Counted from the first letter of the stretch, positions 50,632-60,711 are shown. The stretch is 64,000 bases of DNA from Paraburkholderia domus (GCF_905220705.1 NZ_CAJNAT010000009.1:62001-126000); one strand, 5' to 3'. Translations and numbers: made by a program. The notes: generated by a model not told the origin, from the sequence alone.

Positions 50632-51648
50632 ATGGGCATTATGAATTGGCTGCGAAGCAATGACGACGCTCGCACTGACCGGCAAGAACCGGAACAGGTT
50701 ACGGAAGCCATCGACCGGGTCATGGCGCTGAATCCTCGACTGGGAATGGTACAGCGCTGTCGGGAACGTCTGGGGCCAGCGGTCGCGGCATCGCTCCGAT
50801 ATGCGACCGGCCTGGTCGCATCCCTACCTGCACCTCACGAAGCCAGCGCACGCACGTGGGCGTCGGATCTCTACATGCGTGCCTTTTTCGCCAGGCCGGA
50901 AGACCTGACGGGAAGGATTAGCCGCTCGGAAGAATTACGTGTGTACTTCGAACAGAATCCGGACTCGGAACACGCTTATGCGGTGCTCGGAATGGCAATG
51001 ACTGAACGTCGCGTACTAGGCGTCGCCCTTGAGGGAAACGCGGTACGTCGTGATGTCGCGCAAACTACTGTTTGCTTTAGTGACCACCGTGTAAGGATCT
51101 GCGGCCGATCGGAATCGGAATTGCGACGGGAGATCGTACGGCGAGTGATCGACCAGCTAGCGCTCACGGGGCTGGCCAAACTGGCGAAAGATCGTCGTGA
51201 TGCACTCGACAAGGGCCGCGCATTGCTCAAGACACGCTTACTGTTGCTACAGCGTGAAGGCACAGGCATGCGTTCCGTGTGTGGGGGTGGTGCTTCTGTT
51301 GCACGCGAAGAACTTGTTCAACTGCAGGCACAGATTGACGATAACTCCCGGCGTCTCGGTGACCTGAGAGTTCCAACGGACGCCCTTGAGCGTCAACTCG
51401 ACGGGGTCTGCCAGGTTCTGATGGAACCAGGCAAGCACGTCCACCTTACCAAAAAGAAAATTCGATTGGACCGGATGAATGTAGTGCAGACGAAGGACAG
51501 TGTGCAAGCCGCGGATGAGCTCGAGTTTCACATTGCGCACATTCCGACCAGGCCGCCCCAAGTGCGTGCGATATCGCTTGTGCGGTTTGCGCGCGCCGAA
51601 CTGCTGCCGGGAGGATTGCTTCTCGATCAGGCAATGCGCGAGCTATAA
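50632..51648 (+). CDS. Hypothetical protein
   Basis: 338 residues, soluble, no signal or membrane segment. It begins 'MGIMNWLRSNDDARTDRQEPEQ', has a globular middle with charged helices ('ESELRREIVRRVIDQLALTGLAKLAKDRRDALDKGRALLKTRLLLLQREG') and a coiled-coil-like segment near 230-260, ending in a beta-rich part ('RFARAELLPGGLLLDQAM'). I do not recognise the family. GGAG precedes the ATG at 50632; an ATG three codons later is possible. It follows the RRM gene by 23 bp, probably in one operon. Confidence 0.75.
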   Translation: MGIMNWLRSNDDARTDRQEPEQVTEAIDRVMALNPRLGMVQRCRERLGPAVAASLRYATGLVASLPAPHEASARTWASDLYMRAFFARPEDLTGRISRSEELRVYFEQNPDSEHAYAVLGMAMTERRVLGVALEGNAVRRDVAQTTVCFSDHRVRICGRSESELRREIVRRVIDQLALTGLAKLAKDRRDALDKGRALLKTRLLLLQREGTGMRSVCGGGASVAREELVQLQAQIDDNSRRLGDLRVPTDALERQLDGVCQVLMEPGKHVHLTKKKIRLDRMNVVQTKDSVQAADELEFHIAHIPTRPPQVRAISLVRFARAELLPGGLLLDQAMREL

Positions 51649-51772
51649 CCGCTGGGTTCTACATGCCTTCCTTCGTCCGTCGAACCACACAGGCCCGTGT
51701 CCGAAGGTCGTTTTTTTGCCCGTACCATAGGAATGGCCCACCGATCATCACCACGATCACGCATCGCCGGGA

Positions 51773-53472
51773 TCAGCTTTGCTTGGCGCGAATGATCCCC
51801 GCGATCGACGCATTGGCTTCGATCGGTCCGAAGTGCGCCTCAAGCCCGGCTGCGCGCAGATCTTCGCGCACCGGACCGCGGGCGTCGGCGAGTTCCAGCA
51901 CGATGCACCGTTGAGCCAACTCGTCACGTAGTTGTACTAGCATCTCCGAGCCGGCCAGGTCGACGGCGGCGACAGTGGACAAGCTCCAGATCGCGAGCTT
52001 GATCGTTCCAGTTTCCTGTGCCAGCCATTCGAGAAAGCGGTCGTACAGGAACTCGCAGTTGAAGTACAGGATCGCTGCATCGGCGCGAAAGACAAAGACA
52101 CCGTCGGTGCGAAGGTTCTCCGGGTTGATTGCGATGTTGCCGTAAAGTTCGGTTCCAGGGACGCGTCCAGGCAATGCCACAGGCGGCTCGGACGCGCGCC
52201 GCAACAGCAGTACGATGGAAATCACCGCGCCAATCAGCACGCCGCGCAGCAGACTCGTGGTGAGCACGCCAACGAGTGCCGCCGCAGCGATCGCAAACTC
52301 TCTGCGATCGAAGCGCCAGAGCCGCTTCATTTCGTCAAACTTGAACAACCCGGCCACCGCGACGAGGACAATCGCTGCCAGCACCGGTTGCGGCAGATTG
52401 CGTAGCAGGTCCGAAAAGAAGAGCACCACGACCAGGATGATCAGTGACGCGACGAGACCCGAGAGCGGTGTGCGTGCGCCGCCGCTTTCGTTCACCAGGG
52501 ATTGCGACATGCCGCCGGAAACAGGGAATCCCCGACCTAGGCCGGCGCCGACGTTCGCGGCAGCAAGGGCCAGGAACTCCTGATTCGCGGCAAGCCTGTA
52601 ACCATGCTTGTGTGCAAACATGCGACCGATGGCGATCGTCTCGACTGCCCCGAGCACAAAGCACGCCATTGCCAGCGGCAGCAGGTCGTCCACGTCGCTC
52701 CAGTGCACGGCTGGAAGCCCAAGCGGGGGCAGCCCTTGCGGAATGGTTCCTAGCAGTTTCACGCCCTTTGCACCGGCGTCCATTAGTGACGCCGCCACAA
52801 CGCCGCCGATTACGACCAGCAGCGCCACGGGCCTGTTCTTCAGGAACGCCTGTCCGAACACGAGCACTACCGGCGCAACGACGCCCATCGCAAGCGCTGT
52901 TGGATTTGTCTGGCGCACCTGCGTGAAGAAGTCGGCCATACGCTCCAAAAAATCGCCATGGCCGCCCTTGAAACCGAACAGATTGGGCAACTGCGTGCTG
53001 CCGATGAACAACGCCACGCCGGTCTTGAAACCGACGAGCACGGTTTCGGAGATGAAGTTGACGATCTTGCCGGCTCGCATGAGCGAAGCCAGGATCGCCA
53101 TCCCGGTTACCAGGAGTGCCGTGCAGGCTGCGAGTGCGCCAAAACGGGTGACATCTCCGCCCGTGACTGTGCCCAACGATGCGCCCACGAGTACCGAGAG
53201 CGCTGAAGTGACGGTGATCGATGTGTGGTTAGAACCGCAGAAAAGCCAGAAGAGCAACCCCGAGAAAACAGGCAGGCATAGAGTCCCGCCTCAGGGGGAC
53301 GGTTCGCCAGAGACGCATCGGCCACGCCAGCCGGCAACAGATACGCGGCAAGTGTGATACCGGCGAGCACGTCGGCACGTAGCGACGCACCCTTAAGCAC
53401 CCGCAGCCACGTCGCGGCAGGCAACAATCGAACCAGCCACGACACTTTCGACTTGACGCTGGTAGCAGGCAT
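51773..53472 (-). pseudogene. SulP family anion transporter, frameshifted
   Basis: A SulP-type transporter split over two frames. The first ~70 residues (from the ATG at 53472, with GGAGGG upstream) read 'WLRVLKGASLRADVLAGITLAAYLLPAGVADASLANRPPEAGLYACLFS'. Near 53262 the frame breaks, and the remainder continues in another frame as 'LLFWLFCGSNHTSITVTSALSVLVGASLG', exactly where the family has 'YACLFSGL.FWLFC.S.HT'. The rest holds about ten helices and a C-terminal STAS domain and is intact to the stop. The break sits between a run of T and a run of G, so sequencing error or a recent indel are both possible. Confidence 0.82.
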
Positions 53473-53683
53473 CGCCAGGACCCTCCGGGAGGAACTAGAT
53501 TGGATACGCCGTCCATCGCATTCCCGCAGAATACGCGCACGCCGGGTCTGATCAAAACCCACTGCGCCTGCGTCCGGGGGGCTCGCCTCCTGCGACCTGC
53601 AGCGTCACCAGTCGCGCCGGTACAATGGCCGGGTAGAACTGCGATGCACCCGAGAAAACTCACGGAAGGGGCGCCTGAGTGTT

Positions 53684-54940
53684 TCAGCGCGCCTCCGCAT
53701 TTTTTCGGCCAGAACCAGGCGGCTCATGCTCCGGCGCACCGTTGTTCAACTTCGCAATCGCTGTTGCGTAGCGGCCGATCCCAGGAAGCGCGGTGAGTCC
53801 GTGAGCGAAAATGCTTAGCAATACTGTCGCAGCGACGGCAAGCTTGATGGTCGATTCTCCCGGCAGGTTTGTTTCCCCCTCGAGATAGACGAGTCCCAGG
53901 ACGATAGACGCCAGTCCCCGCGGGCCGAACCAGCCCATAAATAGTACGGTCGACCGGCTAAGGCCTGTGCCTCTCAGCGCAATCGCCACCGGAGCCATGC
54001 GAATCAATGTCAGGCTCAGTACGCCGTAGGCCACGATGGCAAAGGTGAAGCCGTCCCAGAACCGGGTGACGAGCAAGCCGAAGAGGAAAAAGACAACATA
54101 GTTGAAGAGTTGCCCCCATTCCTCGGTGAACTCGACGCTGTGTTTGCCAACCTCGCTGAAGCCCACGTGGGCAGAAAGTCCGGCAACGAATGCCGCAATG
54201 AACATGCTAGCGCCGATGGCTTCCGAAGCAAGCACGCAAGCGAGCGGCAGGGCCACCACACCTAGCTGCGCGAGCGGTTCGGCCATCCATTCCTTGCGGC
54301 GGGCAAGCCCTAGCAACCAACCGCCCGTAAGCCCGACGCCAAGTCCGACCAGCGTTCCGTAGCCGATCTGCTGACCGAGAAAGCGTGTGAGCACTGAGCC
54401 GCCGCCGCCGCCCTCCTGGGCCAGCGCCAACGCGATAAAGAACATCATGAAGGGGACGGCGAGCCCGTCGTTAAGACCCGCCTCAACATTCAACGCCTGG
54501 CGAATACGTTGTGGCACAAGCTTGCTGTTCACGATCATCTGTCCGAGCCCTGCGTCGGTCGGAGCGAGAATCGCGGCAAGGATGCCCGCTTCCCACCAGG
54601 TGAGGGTCCTGAAAACGATCATGGCGCACAAGGCGCCAAGCGCGATCGTCAGAAGCATGCCCGCGCTTAACAGGCGAACCGGCAAATTGGTGTGCCCCTT
54701 GAGCATACGCGGGGTAACGCGGGAAGCGTCGGTGAAAAGCGTCATGACCAATCCCAGTTCGGCGACCAGCAACAGGCTTTTCCGGTCAAGCGCCAGTTCG
54801 TTTAGCGCCTCAGGTGAAACCGCCATGAGTGCACCGGCCGCGGTGAACAGGATGGGCGCGGTGAGGATCGTCTTCTCCAGCCACCGCGATACCAGGCTAT
54901 AGAGGAAAACGATCGCGATGAACGCGGCGATAAGGACCAT
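53684..54940 (-). CDS. Cation:proton antiporter (CPA1 family)
   Basis: 418 residues with about twelve membrane segments. The ion-binding motif region 'ILAPTDAGLGQMIVNSKLVPQRIRQALNVEAGLNDGLAVPFMMFF' is that of Na+(K+)/H+ antiporters of the NhaP type, with the two acidic residues (TDA, LND) in place. 'FMGWFGPRGLASIVLGLVY' is the conserved tenth-helix motif. It would help adjust internal pH and sodium when respiration stops. FNR box at 55045-55058. Confidence 0.9.
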   Translation of the reverse strand: MVLIAAFIAIVFLYSLVSRWLEKTILTAPILFTAAGALMAVSPEALNELALDRKSLLLVAELGLVMTLFTDASRVTPRMLKGHTNLPVRLLSAGMLLTIALGALCAMIVFRTLTWWEAGILAAILAPTDAGLGQMIVNSKLVPQRIRQALNVEAGLNDGLAVPFMMFFIALALAQEGGGGGSVLTRFLGQQIGYGTLVGLGVGLTGGWLLGLARRKEWMAEPLAQLGVVALPLACVLASEAIGASMFIAAFVAGLSAHVGFSEVGKHSVEFTEEWGQLFNYVVFFLFGLLVTRFWDGFTFAIVAYGVLSLTLIRMAPVAIALRGTGLSRSTVLFMGWFGPRGLASIVLGLVYLEGETNLPGESTIKLAVAATVLLSIFAHGLTALPGIGRYATAIAKLNNGAPEHEPPGSGRKNAEAR

Positions 54941-55044
54941 CAGTCTAGTCTCCGATTATGCGTGGCCGCGCTTTTACCGAATCCGCGCGTAACGACTTAG
55001 CGACGACATCATCATTCATTAGATGCCGGGCGGACCCGTGGACA

Positions 55045-55058
55045 TTGACCTGAATCAA
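55045..55058 (-). promoter_or_regulatory. FNR box of antiporter gene
   Basis: TTGACCTGAATCAA, with TCTAAT (complement of 55018-55023) centred exactly 31 bp away. Predicted start about 70 bp before the ATG at 54940. Confidence 0.85.
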
Positions 55059-55111
55059 CTACAGGTTGGTGACTCGGCGCCCCTGTTCCACGTTGGAATG
55101 GCGACGCCGCG

Positions 55112-55378
55112 TCAAAGATCATTGGCGGAAAGCGGTAGCCGCTTGCCGATGCCCGGGCGTGCTGTACGTTCGGCCGCGGCCAAAAGGCGTGGTTTTCCAA
55201 CCCGAAAGGCCAGCAGCAGTTGTTCGGGGCTACCATCCGTAGCACCCAGGCACTCGCAAACAACCTCAGCCGGAAGCGCAAACGCACAATATCCCCAGCC
55301 GAAACCGTAGGCCGAAAACCAGATAGCCGAATCGATTGACAAAATCGGCTCTGTAAGGTCTGTGATGGGCTGTTCCAT
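55112..55378 (-). CDS. DUF1488-like protein
   Basis: 88 residues. The order 'IWFSAYGFGWGYCAFALPAEVVCECLGATDGSPEQLLLAFRVGKPRLLAAAERTA' resembles DUF1488 as seen at 278-553 ('CAITAEALEDHFGA...DLIAAFDTHRYPIEQAARR'), but with many changes. The ATG at 55378 is preceded by AGGAAGG. No function can be given. The gene lies upstream of the antiporter on the same strand but has its own ribosome site and no FNR box. Confidence 0.6.
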   Translation of the reverse strand: MEQPITDLTEPILSIDSAIWFSAYGFGWGYCAFALPAEVVCECLGATDGSPEQLLLAFRVGKPRLLAAAERTARPGIGKRLPLSANDL

Positions 55379-55470
55379 ACGTTTCGCCTTCCTGAATGTA
55401 GTCACCTTGCGGAACCTGCACGCGGCACTCGCGTTTGCTATGTGTGTGTCCAGGTGGATGTCTTACGTAT

Positions 55471-56127
55471 TCATCCACCTAAGGCCATGACGGCCGCAAT
55501 CAGTGCAGCACCCAGCAACGCCATCGCGAATCCGGTCCGCGCTGGCTTTGCATACCCTGCGTACTGCCCAAGCTTCATCCCCGTGAAAAACAGCATTCCT
55601 AACGTGATGATCCGCGACAGGCGCATGGCCAGCATGACGTTAGTCGTCAGCAGAAACGGGAGCACCACAGGAAATGTGGCTATGACAACCAGAAAGAAAA
55701 CCCCGCACGCCTCGAGAAAATCTCTGGCGTGCAAAACGGGTTGACCGTCAAACTCTAGCGTGAGCAGTCGGCGCCGCATTCCCTCAATTTCCTCCGGGCC
55801 ACTTACGCGTGCGACATGCGCCGGCAACGACCTGCCAATCAACCGGCATGCAGTTTCTGGATCTGCCCCACACGCCTGTCTTGCTATAAGCCGATTGTGC
55901 GTGCGCTCGGTCGCCGTCCGCATGAGGTACATCACCGCATCGACCAAACCCCACGCGAGATTGCAGCCAAGCGCGGATAACGTGACGGTGCGCACCTGGG
56001 TTTGCCCAGCCGTGGCAATAGACAGTGAGCCGATGATGGTGACAGCCATGATCAGGCCAAACAGGATTTCCGAGATCCGGTCGATCGGATCAAGCAGCCT
56101 TTCATATTCTTCATTCCAGATGCTCAT
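55471..56127 (-). CDS. Membrane protein, VIT/CCC1-like
   Basis: 218 residues. Two N-terminal membrane segments ('ISEILFGLIMAVTIIGSLSIAT', 'TLSALGCNLAWGLVDAVMYLM'), a cytoplasmic loop of about 80 residues, and three C-terminal segments ('GVFFLVVIATFPVVLPFLL', 'IITLGMLFFTGMKLGQYAGY', 'GFAMALLGAALIAAVMALGG'). The topology and the 'DRISEILFGLIMAVTIIG' and 'GCNLAWGLVDAVMYL' stretches resemble the VIT1/CCC1 iron/manganese transporter family; assignment is tentative. The ATG at 56127 follows the stop of the AI-2E exporter gene by one base. Confidence 0.7.
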   Translation of the reverse strand: MSIWNEEYERLLDPIDRISEILFGLIMAVTIIGSLSIATAGQTQVRTVTLSALGCNLAWGLVDAVMYLMRTATERTHNRLIARQACGADPETACRLIGRSLPAHVARVSGPEEIEGMRRRLLTLEFDGQPVLHARDFLEACGVFFLVVIATFPVVLPFLLTTNVMLAMRLSRIITLGMLFFTGMKLGQYAGYAKPARTGFAMALLGAALIAAVMALGG

Positions 56128-56128
56128 T

Positions 56129-57340
56129 CTATTTCTCGCTCTGCTGTACGCCAGATGCCTCGAAGGTGCGCACCGACGAGTCGGTCGAGCAGATGGTTGC
56201 ATCGCCATCCACTGGTGTCGCCCCGGGACCGGCGGGTTCTGATTCCGCTTCACCGTCAGCGAGCCATGCCTGCATCAGCGTGTATGTGACAGCAAGGATG
56301 ACTGGGCCGATAAACAAGCCGACTATGCCAAACGCGATCAGGCCACCAATCACGCCGACGAGAATCAGCACCAATGGCAAGGCGATCGCCCGACGGATCA
56401 GCACGGGCCGGAGAAAATTGTCTATAGTCGAGACGAAAATTGCCCAGACGAGGAGCAGGATCGCGGCAACCTGCGCTTCGTGGGTGAACAGCCAGGCCAC
56501 GCTGCCCAGAAGCGGCAGCAGCGGACCGATCTGCGCAAGGCACAGGATGAACAGAAGCGCGGTCAGGATCCCCGCAAACGGTACGCCGGCGATCCAGAGC
56601 CCAAGGCCGGCCAGGGAGGCTTGCACAAGTGCAGTCACCACAACGCCGAGCGCCACCGCGCGAATTGACAGACCCACGAGTCGCACGATCGCCTCGCCAT
56701 TGTCTGGCGCAACGCGGCGTGCGAGCCGGGTCGTGGTCAGCGCGGCGACTTCACCCTTCGCGTAGAGCAGGCCGCAGATAACCAGGGTGAGCATCAGGTG
56801 CAGCATGACCGAGCCGATGGAGCCCATATGGGCTATCAGCCACAACGCCGTGCTTTTCGCATAGGGCTGAAGCGTCGCCAGGATGCCGCCAGGTCCCGCG
56901 TCCGATAAGGTCTGCCACTCCTTCGCGGCACGTGAGCCAAGCACCGGGATGGCCGAGAGCCAGTGCGGCGGCGGTGGTAGTGCGAAGGTCGGCAGACCCT
57001 TCACGAATGTCATGATATCGGCCGCGTGCGCGCTAAGTGTCGCCAACGCACCGTAGCAAGGCAGTACGATCACAATCAGCAGTGAACACAGCATTACTGC
57101 CACGGCTGGCCCACGGTGGCCGTGCAGGTGGTGCTGCACCGAGAGCAGCACTGGCCACGTCGCGGTGACGATCGTGGCCCCCCAGACGAGTGCGAGGAGG
57201 AATGGGCTGAGGATAAAGAGGCTGCCACAGACCAGTAGCAGCAACGCGGCCGCACCGAGTACAACGCGTGCTACATCGACGTTTGGACGCGTGTTCACAA
57301 TCCGCCCGTACGAGTCAACTGATAGGTGAGGATGTTTCAT
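56129..57340 (-). CDS. AI-2E family transporter
   Basis: 403 residues with about seven to eight membrane segments in the AI-2E (YdiK/TqsA/PerM) arrangement: paired helices at the N terminus ('VVLGAAALLLLVCGSLFILSPFLLALVWGATI'), a central loop region, then 'GVPFAGILTALLFILCLAQIGPLLPLLGSVAWLF' and 'LVLILVGVIGGLIAFGIVGLFIGPVILAVTYTLM'. Members export signals or act as Na+/H+ exchangers; the name does not prove AI-2 transport. The C-terminal 40 residues are polar. Forms an operon with the next gene. Confidence 0.88.
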   Translation of the reverse strand: MKHPHLSVDSYGRIVNTRPNVDVARVVLGAAALLLLVCGSLFILSPFLLALVWGATIVTATWPVLLSVQHHLHGHRGPAVAVMLCSLLIVIVLPCYGALATLSAHAADIMTFVKGLPTFALPPPPHWLSAIPVLGSRAAKEWQTLSDAGPGGILATLQPYAKSTALWLIAHMGSIGSVMLHLMLTLVICGLLYAKGEVAALTTTRLARRVAPDNGEAIVRLVGLSIRAVALGVVVTALVQASLAGLGLWIAGVPFAGILTALLFILCLAQIGPLLPLLGSVAWLFTHEAQVAAILLLVWAIFVSTIDNFLRPVLIRRAIALPLVLILVGVIGGLIAFGIVGLFIGPVILAVTYTLMQAWLADGEAESEPAGPGATPVDGDATICSTDSSVRTFEASGVQQSEK

Positions 57341-57869
57341 TTCCAGCCTTTCTCAACACTGAAGGCACTGGCCGCAATCGCGCCGCAGGTCAGGCTTTCC
57401 GACCAACGCTTTTCGCAAATTGAGCGTAGTGCCGACCGGATTCCAGAATTCAGCATAAGACGCCGCTCGCCTGGAATCTTGCGCGAGATCAATATCAGAG
57501 CGGATCGCTTTAGTGGATCTCACGATCGGCATGACGGCGCCACGCGTGCCGCGGAGAAAGCGCCGCCAAGTAGAATTTGGAGCGCAACTATGAGGACAAG
57601 GAAGCGAGTACAGACACGGACTAATAGTCGAGGCGACGACGTAAGCCGTGGGGGCTATCGTGCTGCGATCGGGAGGGGTAGCGGGAGCCTACCGTCTTCG
57701 CGATAGTGGCACAGGTTTTCATCGTAGAAACCTTATCTAAATGCTGCATGCGTCAAGACGGTTCCGACGACACGCTTATTGGGAATCCTGGGTCCTGAGC
57801 ACGTCCGGGGAGGTTAATTCTCCGAAAAAATCGCTGAAGGCGAACGAGTGTCGCTCGGTCTGAACGTTG
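57341..57869. other. 529-bp gap without a gene
   Basis: Between the start of the AI-2E gene and the stop of the glutamate-receptor-like gene. No frame has both a ribosome site and family features; no FNR box or terminator hairpin is evident. It probably holds the promoter of the AI-2E operon. Confidence 0.5.
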
Positions 57870-58958
57870 CTATTTTGCGCCGAACCATTTGTCATAAATC
57901 CGCTGGTACGTGCCGTCCTCGCGCATGGAAAGCAACGCACCATTGACCTTCTTGCGCAGCGGGCTGTTCAATGGGAAAACGAAGCCGACGTCATTTTTGT
58001 TGAACTCAGGACCGACCATCTTTACCAGACCCTTGCCCTCATGGGCTGAGTAGTAATCCAGGCCGGCCGAGCCTTGGACGACGGCGTCTACCTTCCCATC
58101 CAGCAGCGCCTGATATACCTCGCTCGATTGCGAGAACTCCTGCACCACGGCGTTGTGCTCGCGCAGATAGGCGACGGGCGTGCCGCCGACGAGGGTGGCA
58201 ACCCGCTTGCCGGGCAAGTCTTCCGGTCCGTTGATGGCGCCTTCAATCTGATTCACCGTGAGCGTCGTTGTCAGCTGGGCAGTGTAGAAGGCGATGAAAA
58301 CGATGCCGATAAACATCCAGAGAACGCCGAGCGTTCGGGTGAACCATTGACGCGGACTTTGATCTCCCTGCGTCAGCAGGGTCGTGGCAGCCCAGTGCAT
58401 CGCATGCAAGATGCCGGGAAAATAGGTTCCGCCGGTAATCGTTTCGCCCTCCTGCCGGCGTTCGAGGAACCACATGATATGCGCTGCGAGTACGACGAGA
58501 AAAAGGGCGGCGCCGAGCCAGGCGAGGCTCGTCCGCGAAAACACCAGTTCCAGCAAGCTCCTTAGTAGGGCAGGTGCCGCGGCCTCCCCCTTATCCCGCA
58601 CCATGATCTGAAGGCCTACCTCCATGATCGGATAGGAGAAGTCGAATTCCCGGTCACGCTCCGTGCTGTAGAACAGGCCGGACACGGCGATATCAGCATT
58701 GCCCGAGCGCAAGGAGTCGAACAAGGTCTTGACGTCGGACGTCATCTGATAGCGCGTCTTGACGCCGATTCTCACAGCGACCTCGTTCCAGAGTTCGATG
58801 CTGAAGCCGTTCAGCGCCCGCCCTTGCTGCATCACGAATGGAGGTAGAACAAATGTGGCCACACGTACCGGTTGATCGAGGGGCTGTGCCCACGCCCCGG
58901 AAATCAACACGGCCGCCAGCGACACCATCGCGACGAGGCGGCTAATGATGGCTGACAT
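57870..58958 (-). CDS. Prokaryotic glutamate-receptor-like channel protein
   Basis: 362 residues. A signal peptide (to about 'GAWA' 24) is followed by the first half of a type II solute-binding domain ('VRVATFVLPPFV', 'SGNADIAVSGLFYSTERDREFDFSYPIMEVGLQIMV', to about 140), a membrane helix (145-165), a pore-like segment (about 185-200, 'ATTLLTQGDQSP'), a second helix (208-232) and the second half of the binding domain (about 245-362). This is the GluR0 plan. The filter region reads TTLLTQGD rather than TVGYGD, so potassium selectivity is doubtful. The ATG at 58958 follows GAGGGGGAG. The ligand is unknown. Confidence 0.85.
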   Translation of the reverse strand: MSAIISRLVAMVSLAAVLISGAWAQPLDQPVRVATFVLPPFVMQQGRALNGFSIELWNEVAVRIGVKTRYQMTSDVKTLFDSLRSGNADIAVSGLFYSTERDREFDFSYPIMEVGLQIMVRDKGEAAAPALLRSLLELVFSRTSLAWLGAALFLVVLAAHIMWFLERRQEGETITGGTYFPGILHAMHWAATTLLTQGDQSPRQWFTRTLGVLWMFIGIVFIAFYTAQLTTTLTVNQIEGAINGPEDLPGKRVATLVGGTPVAYLREHNAVVQEFSQSSEVYQALLDGKVDAVVQGSAGLDYYSAHEGKGLVKMVGPEFNKNDVGFVFPLNSPLRKKVNGALLSMREDGTYQRIYDKWFGAK

Positions 58959-59063
58959 GTCTCCCCCTCTTCTAACCGCAGTCTCGTTTGCCGGGAAGCA
59001 CTTCGCCTGGCAGTACGACCGTCCCGCACGGCTTTGTCGCGGCAGCCGGGCTTTCATCATGCT

Positions 59064-60533
59064 CTATCTCGTAGCGGGTGCCCCTGTACCTGCACCATCA
59101 AGCGACGGCTTGGGCGCGATTTTTGCCCCGACGTCCTGCAATAGCCGCTGGAACTCCGGCGATGCCTTGATGATCGTTGCTGCAGCGGCGCGCAGCCGGT
59201 CGACCGCCTCGGCCGGGAGGGAAAAAGAGGTGGGCAGTTCGTTCAGATAGTCCCGCTCTGCCTTGTCCGTGAGCCGGTTGAACGAGACGTCGATCGTATA
59301 GATCGTCACGTCTGGTGTGCGCACATCGCTCGCCACTTCAGGATCCTTGCTCTTGGTAAATGCAGGCGACTTCCGAAGCCTGCGCATGGATTCCCACTGT
59401 GCCTCGGTGTCCTTTAACAGTTCAGTCGCCTCGTACGAATAGTGGTCAATGGGAACCCCCGCGGATTTCAGCAGAATCTGCACCGTGCCCGGCGGGGATT
59501 CCGATTTGTCCCATTTCGTTTTTGGCGAGGACACTGAGTTGACGACAAAAACAACAACCCTGCGTATATGATCGAGTGGTGTGGGCTGATCGATCGAATA
59601 CAGCGTCTCCATGATTTCCAGTGCGTCCAGCACGCTCCGCATCCCGAGGTTGTCTGAAATTCCGCCGTCTACGAGATGCAGGTATGGCCGGTTGGCGCTG
59701 TCTTCGAACGCCGCTTGCTCGCTCATATGGCGAGTCGTGCGTGCGGCAGGCCTCGGCGGGTTGTCCGCGGCGACAAATGGCTTCACCCAGGAAGGGGGCG
59801 TGTAGCCACAAGTACCGCCGTAATTGTTGAGCGTAACGGGCGATAGCACTACGGGTACGGCAGACGACGCCGCCGCGGCACGCGAGAGATGCATTGGGCC
59901 CAGATCGGAGCAGAGCACATCGAAGGTGCCTTGTGTAAAAGGCACACTGGTGCCCGTGGAAATATCTGTGGCCGACGCGATGATTAACGGGCCTTTGCCG
60001 CGATTGAGGTCGTCAAACGTCGCTCCGTTGAACAGGATTTCGTCGTATAGATCGGCCGCCAGCTCGGAGCGGCCCCATCCACGTGACCAGAGGGACGGCC
60101 AATGAACTGGATTAAGCGTGCGCCACGTGATTTCGCCTTGCACATTGCGCTTGAGGAAGCGCTGCTCATAATCGTCGAAGAGCTTGTCACCATAGAGGCC
60201 GTAGGCGAGCGCGGTGAAGCTTCCCCCTGACACGCCGGTAATGATGCTCACATTGTCAAGCAGACGTGTTGTGTTGCCTTTCGGTCCGGTGACTTCGGTC
60301 TTGCGCAGGAACTCCAGGACCCCATATGAGAACGCCGCTGCGCGTGTGCCGCCGCCGGAAAAGGCAAGGATCACGAGGTTTCCGTTGTCTGTGGAATATT
60401 GCGGGCGCGTCACAAGCCGATAGCCGCCAGCCGGATCGATGCGCGTTATCGGCGGATTGATTGGCCGGGTCGCGCAACCGCCGAGCAGGAGCAACAGTGC
60501 AAACAAAAGCAATATTGAGTTCGGCCGTCGCAT
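59064..60533 (-). CDS. Patatin-like phospholipase lipoprotein
   Basis: 489 residues. The signal peptide ends in 'LLLLGGCAT' (lipobox Cys20). The patatin domain has the oxyanion motif 'SGGGTR' at 59-64, the nucleophile Ser102 in 'GVSGGS', and the catalytic Asp289 in 'VDGGISDN'. It would be an outer-membrane-anchored lipase or phospholipase. Present in many Betaproteobacteria. No FNR box is seen; it may be transcribed together with the channel gene 105 bp downstream. Confidence 0.9.
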   Translation of the reverse strand: MRRPNSILLLFALLLLLGGCATRPINPPITRIDPAGGYRLVTRPQYSTDNGNLVILAFSGGGTRAAAFSYGVLEFLRKTEVTGPKGNTTRLLDNVSIITGVSGGSFTALAYGLYGDKLFDDYEQRFLKRNVQGEITWRTLNPVHWPSLWSRGWGRSELAADLYDEILFNGATFDDLNRGKGPLIIASATDISTGTSVPFTQGTFDVLCSDLGPMHLSRAAAASSAVPVVLSPVTLNNYGGTCGYTPPSWVKPFVAADNPPRPAARTTRHMSEQAAFEDSANRPYLHLVDGGISDNLGMRSVLDALEIMETLYSIDQPTPLDHIRRVVVFVVNSVSSPKTKWDKSESPPGTVQILLKSAGVPIDHYSYEATELLKDTEAQWESMRRLRKSPAFTKSKDPEVASDVRTPDVTIYTIDVSFNRLTDKAERDYLNELPTSFSLPAEAVDRLRAAAATIIKASPEFQRLLQDVGAKIAPKPSLDGAGTGAPATR

Positions 60534-60634
60534 CGGAGGACCTCCGGATCACCTCTTACAGATGCCATACCTCTCGATCCCAAGAGCTGCTGCACCATAT
60601 ACGCTGGCAAGCATGCCTTCTCCTGAGTTAGCGA

Positions 60635-60711
60635 GGTCCATGGTCCTTTCTCACTGCGAAACTAGGCCGGATGTGACGCGCTTGCAATTGGACCATGGTC
60701 CTATCCGGCCT
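60635..60711. repeat. Nested palindromes in 366-bp gap
   Basis: Within the gap 60534-60899, which has no gene I can support: GGTCCATGGTCC (60635-60646) and the perfect palindrome GGACCATGGTCC (60690-60701), the latter enclosed by a 9-bp inverted repeat (AGGCCGGAT 60664-60672, ATCCGGCCT 60703-60711). It lies after the DUF2252 gene and before patatin on the minus strand, so it may be a terminator-like structure or an operator. Confidence 0.6.
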
